Notes under the pieces: generated by a model | The model's input: only the letters and a program-made list of their open reading frames with translations | What the model was told of the DNA's origin: nothing | The model's database searches: none | Part shown: positions 5,047 through 8,106 of the stretch, in pieces | How positions within the stretch are numbered: the first letter of the stretch is position 1 | Layout: every line of letters starts with the position of its first letter | Assembly: GCA_900547565.1 (NCBI GenBank) | Contig: URHI01000088.1 | Location: 1 to 8,106, forward strand | Length of the DNA: 8,106 nt | From: an uncultured Eubacteriales bacterium | GTDB lineage: Bacteria; Bacillota; Clostridia; Oscillospirales; CAG-272 | Direction of reading: 5' to 3' | Translations under genes and position numbers: made by a program

Positions 5047-8000
5047 AAACAAAAATGAAACTTACAAAACTGTGGACCATCCTACTCAGCCTTGTGATGC
5101 TGTTCTCGCTGCTGCCTACCACGGCGCTGGCGGCGGGCAATCCAGATCCAACTGCCGTTTTTGTTGACGGAGGTAAAAGCTTTTACAATAACAGACTTTA
5201 TTACAAAAAAGGCGATCAGGACAAGAATTTCACCGGCAACGAAGGCGACTACATCGCCCACTATAATCCCGCCACCGGTACGCTGACGCTGAACGGCTAC
5301 AGCGGCGGGAGCATCTCGGTGGGCGGAGTCAAATGTTCTGATATTACCGTCGTACTGAAGGGCACGAATATCATCAATGGTAGCCTTACAAATGATGTGG
5401 GCGGCGATATAACCATTACTTCGGAAAGCGGCGGCAAGCTCTCTATTACCAAAACAATAAGCGACTCCAATGCCGCAATCGGCATCGAGGCCGGTTTGTC
5501 TTCCAGCTATACCACCGGCAATGTGACGATCAAGGGCAATGCCGAAGTGACTATCAATATGACGCACAATGGCACAAAAGGCTACGATAACGCATACGGC
5601 ATTTACGCGGAGGAAAACATCACCATCTCCGAAAACGCTTCTGTGGATATCACCTGTGCTACGCCGAACAACAATACGATAAACGGTAATAACTGCAACG
5701 GTCTGGTTGCAAATAAAAATGTGACCATCGACACCAACGGCACGATCAAAATCGATGTGACAAACGCCGGTGGGGATGATGCATACAGCTACGGTATTCG
5801 TCCCACAAATGGCGCGACCTTGACCAAGGTCGGCGAGATGGAGGTCAAGTGGAAAAAACACGCCAGCATTTCCAGGTACTCCGGCGGCACCATCTCGGGA
5901 TCAGAGAGCTTCAGCGACGCAGACCATGCAATCAATGTGGATACGACCAACTGCTACGCCTCTTACCGCAAGGGCACACCCTATACGGTGACGGTCGAGA
6001 ATGGCACGCTCACCGGTCCCGGCGTTCCCAATGCAAGCGGCAGCGGTATGTTCCTTGTGAACGACACGGTGAACATCACGCCCTATGAAAGGAAGAGTAA
6101 TAACGGTGAGGTCATTCCCTTCAAGGGGTGGACTTCTGAGGATGTGACGCTCGACAGCCTGGCTACCACGGGGAACAATTCCTTCACCGTTGCCAACAAG
6201 GATGTCACCGTGACGGCGACATACAATCCCTTTGACGGAGCGCCGACCTTCACGCCCACCGGCCCGACCAACACCGAAGGAACACTCACTTTCAAAACGG
6301 TGGTAAAGCCGGATGGCGGAAATGAGTATTTCAGGCTGGTGAAGGATGGGGAGCAGAATGATGAGAGCAAGTATATTAGCTTTCGCGAGGACAATTCTCC
6401 CTCGACCAGCCCGTATGAGTACAGCTATGAAACAAGAAGCCTCCCCGGTGTAAATCAAGTTGATGAGGGCAATTACTATGTTGCCGAGTATCTGAATGGC
6501 AACTACTATCTGAGCGAGAAGTTCACGGTGAACTACACCGCCGCGCCCACAGGCAACTATCCGGATCACGTCAGGGTGTACAACGAAAACAAGAGACTTA
6601 TCAGCCTCGACAACGGAGAATGCCTTACTGCAAATGATGCTACCGCCGCAAGCAGCTATACCGGCGGCTCTTCCTATGTTGCACGCTATGACAAGTCCAC
6701 CGGTACGCTGTACCTCAAGGACTACCATGGCGTTGCGGCAGATGGCATGATTTATGCGGACGGCGACCTGAATATTGAGGTTGTGAGTGACAGCAGCTTT
6801 TCCACAAGCGTGTCAGCTACCAATGATTTGTACGGCATACAGGCCAACGGCAAGCTGAACATCTCCGGCTCCGGCAAGCTGACTGTGACTGCAAATGGTA
6901 ATGGTGATGTCTATGGCATTTATGCAAATGAGGGCGTCACAATCTCTGCACCGCTGGATGTGCGTGTCGGGAAAGTGGATTCATCGAAGAACGGTCCGGT
7001 GTACGGCATTTATGCACAGAGCGGTGCGATCTCTCTGTCCGGCAACGATATGACCGTTAACGCAACAGGCGGAACATCTACCGCCTACGGTGTTTTCAAT
7101 GCTGCGAGTACACCTGCAATTGCAGACAACGGCAACATCGGCATCAGCGGGAAGCTGACCGTGAACCTGAGCAACGGTAGCTACAATAGAGGTATTAGCT
7201 CGCAAGGCGGCGTCATCACGCTGGATGGCGCAACGGTGAATATTCCGAGCAATTTTGCTTTCGGCATCTTCAATAACAACGGAAATGTCATCATCAAAAA
7301 CAACTCTAATGTGACGCTCGCTTCTGATGTATCGAACAGTTGGGGAGTTTATGCAAAATATGGCGGCGATCTGATTATTGAGAACAGCACCGTCAGCATA
7401 AGCACGAAGGGGTGTGCGGCAAGTCTTGAAAACGGCGGGCTGACGATCAAGAATTCGACTGTTGATCTAACGATGGATGCAGAAACTTATCTCGTTGTTA
7501 ATACATATCACAGCGCGACGAATACAATCGACCTTTCCGGCAGCGGCTCGGTGACGCTCACCGCGTCGGGCAATCAAACAGGCTCCATGATCGGCGGCAC
7601 GGTATCTATTACTACCCCCGGCACGAAACGCGTAAAGGGCACCTACTATGATTCCTATCAAAACTATGACGGCGAATACGACGGCAGCAGCAAAACCGTC
7701 CTCCAGTTCGTGCATGAGGACCCTGCGCCCACGACCTACACGGTGAGCTTTGACGCAAACGGCGGTACAGGCAGCATGGCAGATGTGACCGGTGTTTCCG
7801 GTGAATACACGCTCCCTGCAAACGGCTTCACTGCTCCCGATGGCAAGCAGTTCAAGGCTTGGAGCGTTGACGGTGTTGAAAAGGCAGTTGGCTCAACCAT
7901 CAATGTAACTGCAAACACTACCGTAACCGCAGTTTGGGAGAACATCCCTGTTGTTACTTATACCGTTTCCTTTGACAGCAACGGCGGTACCGGCACAATG

Positions 8001-8106
8001 GCAGATGTGACCGGTATTTCCGGCGAATACACTCTCCCTGCAAACGGCTTTACTGCTCCCGATGGCAAGCAGTTCAAGGCTTGGAGCGTTGACGGTGTTG
8101 AAAAGG
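5043..8106 (+). CDS. Giant secreted beta-helix / B-repeat surface protein, N-terminal 1021 residues
   Basis: The frame is open to the window end without a stop, so the C-terminus and any anchor are unseen. Residues 1-30 are a signal peptide: basic MKTKMKLTK, hydrophobic core, and cleavage after ALA before AGN. Module 1 (about 35-300) opens with YIAHYNPATGTLTLNGY (70-86) and continues as parallel beta-helix sequence with DITVVLKGTN and DITIT rungs. Residues 307-398 form a divergent InlB B-repeat (YTVTVENGTLTG to VTVTATYNP, with FKGW). Residues 400-502 look Ig-like, ending VNYTAAP. Module 2 (about 507-890) repeats the module 1 opening as YVARYDKSTGTLYLKDY (545-561), followed by many YGIYA-like turns. 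From residue 898 a 74-aa Listeria-Bacteroides-type repeat begins. The protein is Gly/Asn/Thr/Ser-rich, as adhesins are. AAGGAGG at 5028-5034, eight bases before ATG 5043, fixes the start. It is likely a cell-surface adhesin or carbohydrate-binding protein; the ligand is unknown. Confidence 0.93.
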   Translation, partial: MKTKMKLTKLWTILLSLVMLFSLLPTTALAAGNPDPTAVFVDGGKSFYNNRLYYKKGDQDKNFTGNEGDYIAHYNPATGTLTLNGYSGGSISVGGVKCSDITVVLKGTNIINGSLTNDVGGDITITSESGGKLSITKTISDSNAAIGIEAGLSSSYTTGNVTIKGNAEVTINMTHNGTKGYDNAYGIYAEENITISENASVDITCATPNNNTINGNNCNGLVANKNVTIDTNGTIKIDVTNAGGDDAYSYGIRPTNGATLTKVGEMEVKWKKHASISRYSGGTISGSESFSDADHAINVDTTNCYASYRKGTPYTVTVENGTLTGPGVPNASGSGMFLVNDTVNITPYERKSNNGEVIPFKGWTSEDVTLDSLATTGNNSFTVANKDVTVTATYNPFDGAPTFTPTGPTNTEGTLTFKTVVKPDGGNEYFRLVKDGEQNDESKYISFREDNSPSTSPYEYSYETRSLPGVNQVDEGNYYVAEYLNGNYYLSEKFTVNYTAAPTGNYPDHVRVYNENKRLISLDNGECLTANDATAASSYTGGSSYVARYDKSTGTLYLKDYHGVAADGMIYADGDLNIEVVSDSSFSTSVSATNDLYGIQANGKLNISGSGKLTVTANGNGDVYGIYANEGVTISAPLDVRVGKVDSSKNGPVYGIYAQSGAISLSGNDMTVNATGGTSTAYGVFNAASTPAIADNGNIGISGKLTVNLSNGSYNRGISSQGGVITLDGATVNIPSNFAFGIFNNNGNVIIKNNSNVTLASDVSNSWGVYAKYGGDLIIENSTVSISTKGCAASLENGGLTIKNSTVDLTMDAETYLVVNTYHSATNTIDLSGSGSVTLTASGNQTGSMIGGTVSITTPGTKRVKGTYYDSYQNYDGEYDGSSKTVLQFVHEDPAPTTYTVSFDANGGTGSMADVTGVSGEYTLPANGFTAPDGKQFKAWSVDGVEKAVGSTINVTANTTVTAVWENIPVVTYTVSFDSNGGTGTMADVTGISGEYTLPANGFTAPDGKQFKAWSVDGVEK
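5478..7355 (+). repeat. Beta-helix rungs marked by the motif [YFW]-G-[IV]-[YF]-A
   Basis: Within the surface protein a short turn motif recurs. Copies are IGIEA (residue 146), YGIYA (185), NGLVA (219), YGIRP (250), YGIQA (597), YGIYA (624), YGIYA (654), YGVFN (682), RGISS (716), FGIFN (740) and WGVYA (767). Spacing is about 24-39 residues. Each copy is followed by a V/I-T-I/V or L-T-V strand. This is the signature of a right-handed solenoid with regular coils, in two blocks separated by the B-repeat and Ig-like region. DNA identity between copies is low, so it is a structural repeat and not a recent duplication. Confidence 0.65.
7734..8106 (+). repeat. Tandem 222-bp (74-aa) Listeria-Bacteroides type repeats
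   Basis: Copy 1 spans 7734-7955 and copy 2 starts at 7956 and is cut by the window end. The protein unit begins TYTVSFDANGGTGSMADVTG and includes FKAWSVDG, the F/Y-x-x-W hallmark of this beta-grasp-like repeat. In copy 2, Ser replaces Ala in FDANGG, Thr replaces Ser in TGSM, and Ile replaces Val in VTGVSG. The first half of the unit differs at many silent sites between copies. The 55 bases 7830-7884 and 8052-8106 are identical. The array probably continues to the right. Such repeats usually act as rigid stalks in surface proteins. Confidence 0.93.

Noticed and set aside
5082..6728. Long minus-strand open frames (about 259 and 275 codons) opposite the surface protein gene
   Set aside because: They are mirror images of a Gly/Asn/Thr-rich coding strand. 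The plus frame has a signal peptide, strong RBS, recognisable domains and stays open for 1021 codons.
1..8106. CRISPR array, tRNA/rRNA gene, insertion sequence or origin
   Set aside because: I found no regularly spaced short repeats, cloverleaf sequence, transposase other than the recombinase start, or DnaA-box cluster on either strand.

Overview
The window looks like a low- to mid-GC Gram-positive chromosome segment of the class Clostridia, probably gut-associated. Evidence: strong AAGGAGG ribosome binding sites before almost every gene, consensus sigma-A promoters, ATGA start/stop overlaps, a NarL/DesK-type two-component system, and a very large secreted protein of the beta-helix plus Listeria-Bacteroides repeat type. 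No 16S rRNA or other taxonomic marker is present, so this is inference.

Layout. (1) Bases 1-64, minus strand: the first 21 codons of a large serine recombinase that leaves the window to the left, driven by a perfect TTGACA-N17-TATAAT promoter with an inverted repeat in its spacer. (2) Bases 126-441: AT-rich intergenic DNA with one strong hairpin (265-294). (3) Bases 442-4362, plus strand: one apparent operon of four genes. It has a sigma-A promoter, a 67-aa helix-turn-helix protein, a 545-aa multi-TM sensor whose kinase core is degenerate, a 429-aa intact histidine kinase and a 217-aa LuxR/NarL-type response regulator, closed by a strong intrinsic terminator. (4) Bases 4392-5042: a second transcription unit. 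It starts with a 7-4-7 inverted repeat just upstream of a -10 element that lacks a good -35, followed by a 127-aa stand-alone receiver-like protein without the phosphoacceptor Asp, then a short leader with a possible 48-aa ORF. (5) Bases 5043-8106: the first 1021 codons of a giant secreted surface protein. It has a signal peptide, two beta-helix modules with recurring YGIYA-like rungs, a divergent InlB-like repeat, and the start of a 74-aa tandem repeat array that continues past the window.

Proposed working model (inference). The two sensors, one catalytically dead and one active, sit together in the membrane and phosphorylate the response regulator. The regulator binds the 7-4-7 site and switches on the atypical receiver and the giant surface protein. 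The adjacent serine recombinase and the small excisionase-like HTH protein suggest the module lies near the end of an integrated mobile element, but no att site or junction is visible. The least ordinary parts are the dead/active kinase pair, the Glu-for-Asp stand-alone receiver, and their apparent dedication to one surface protein.
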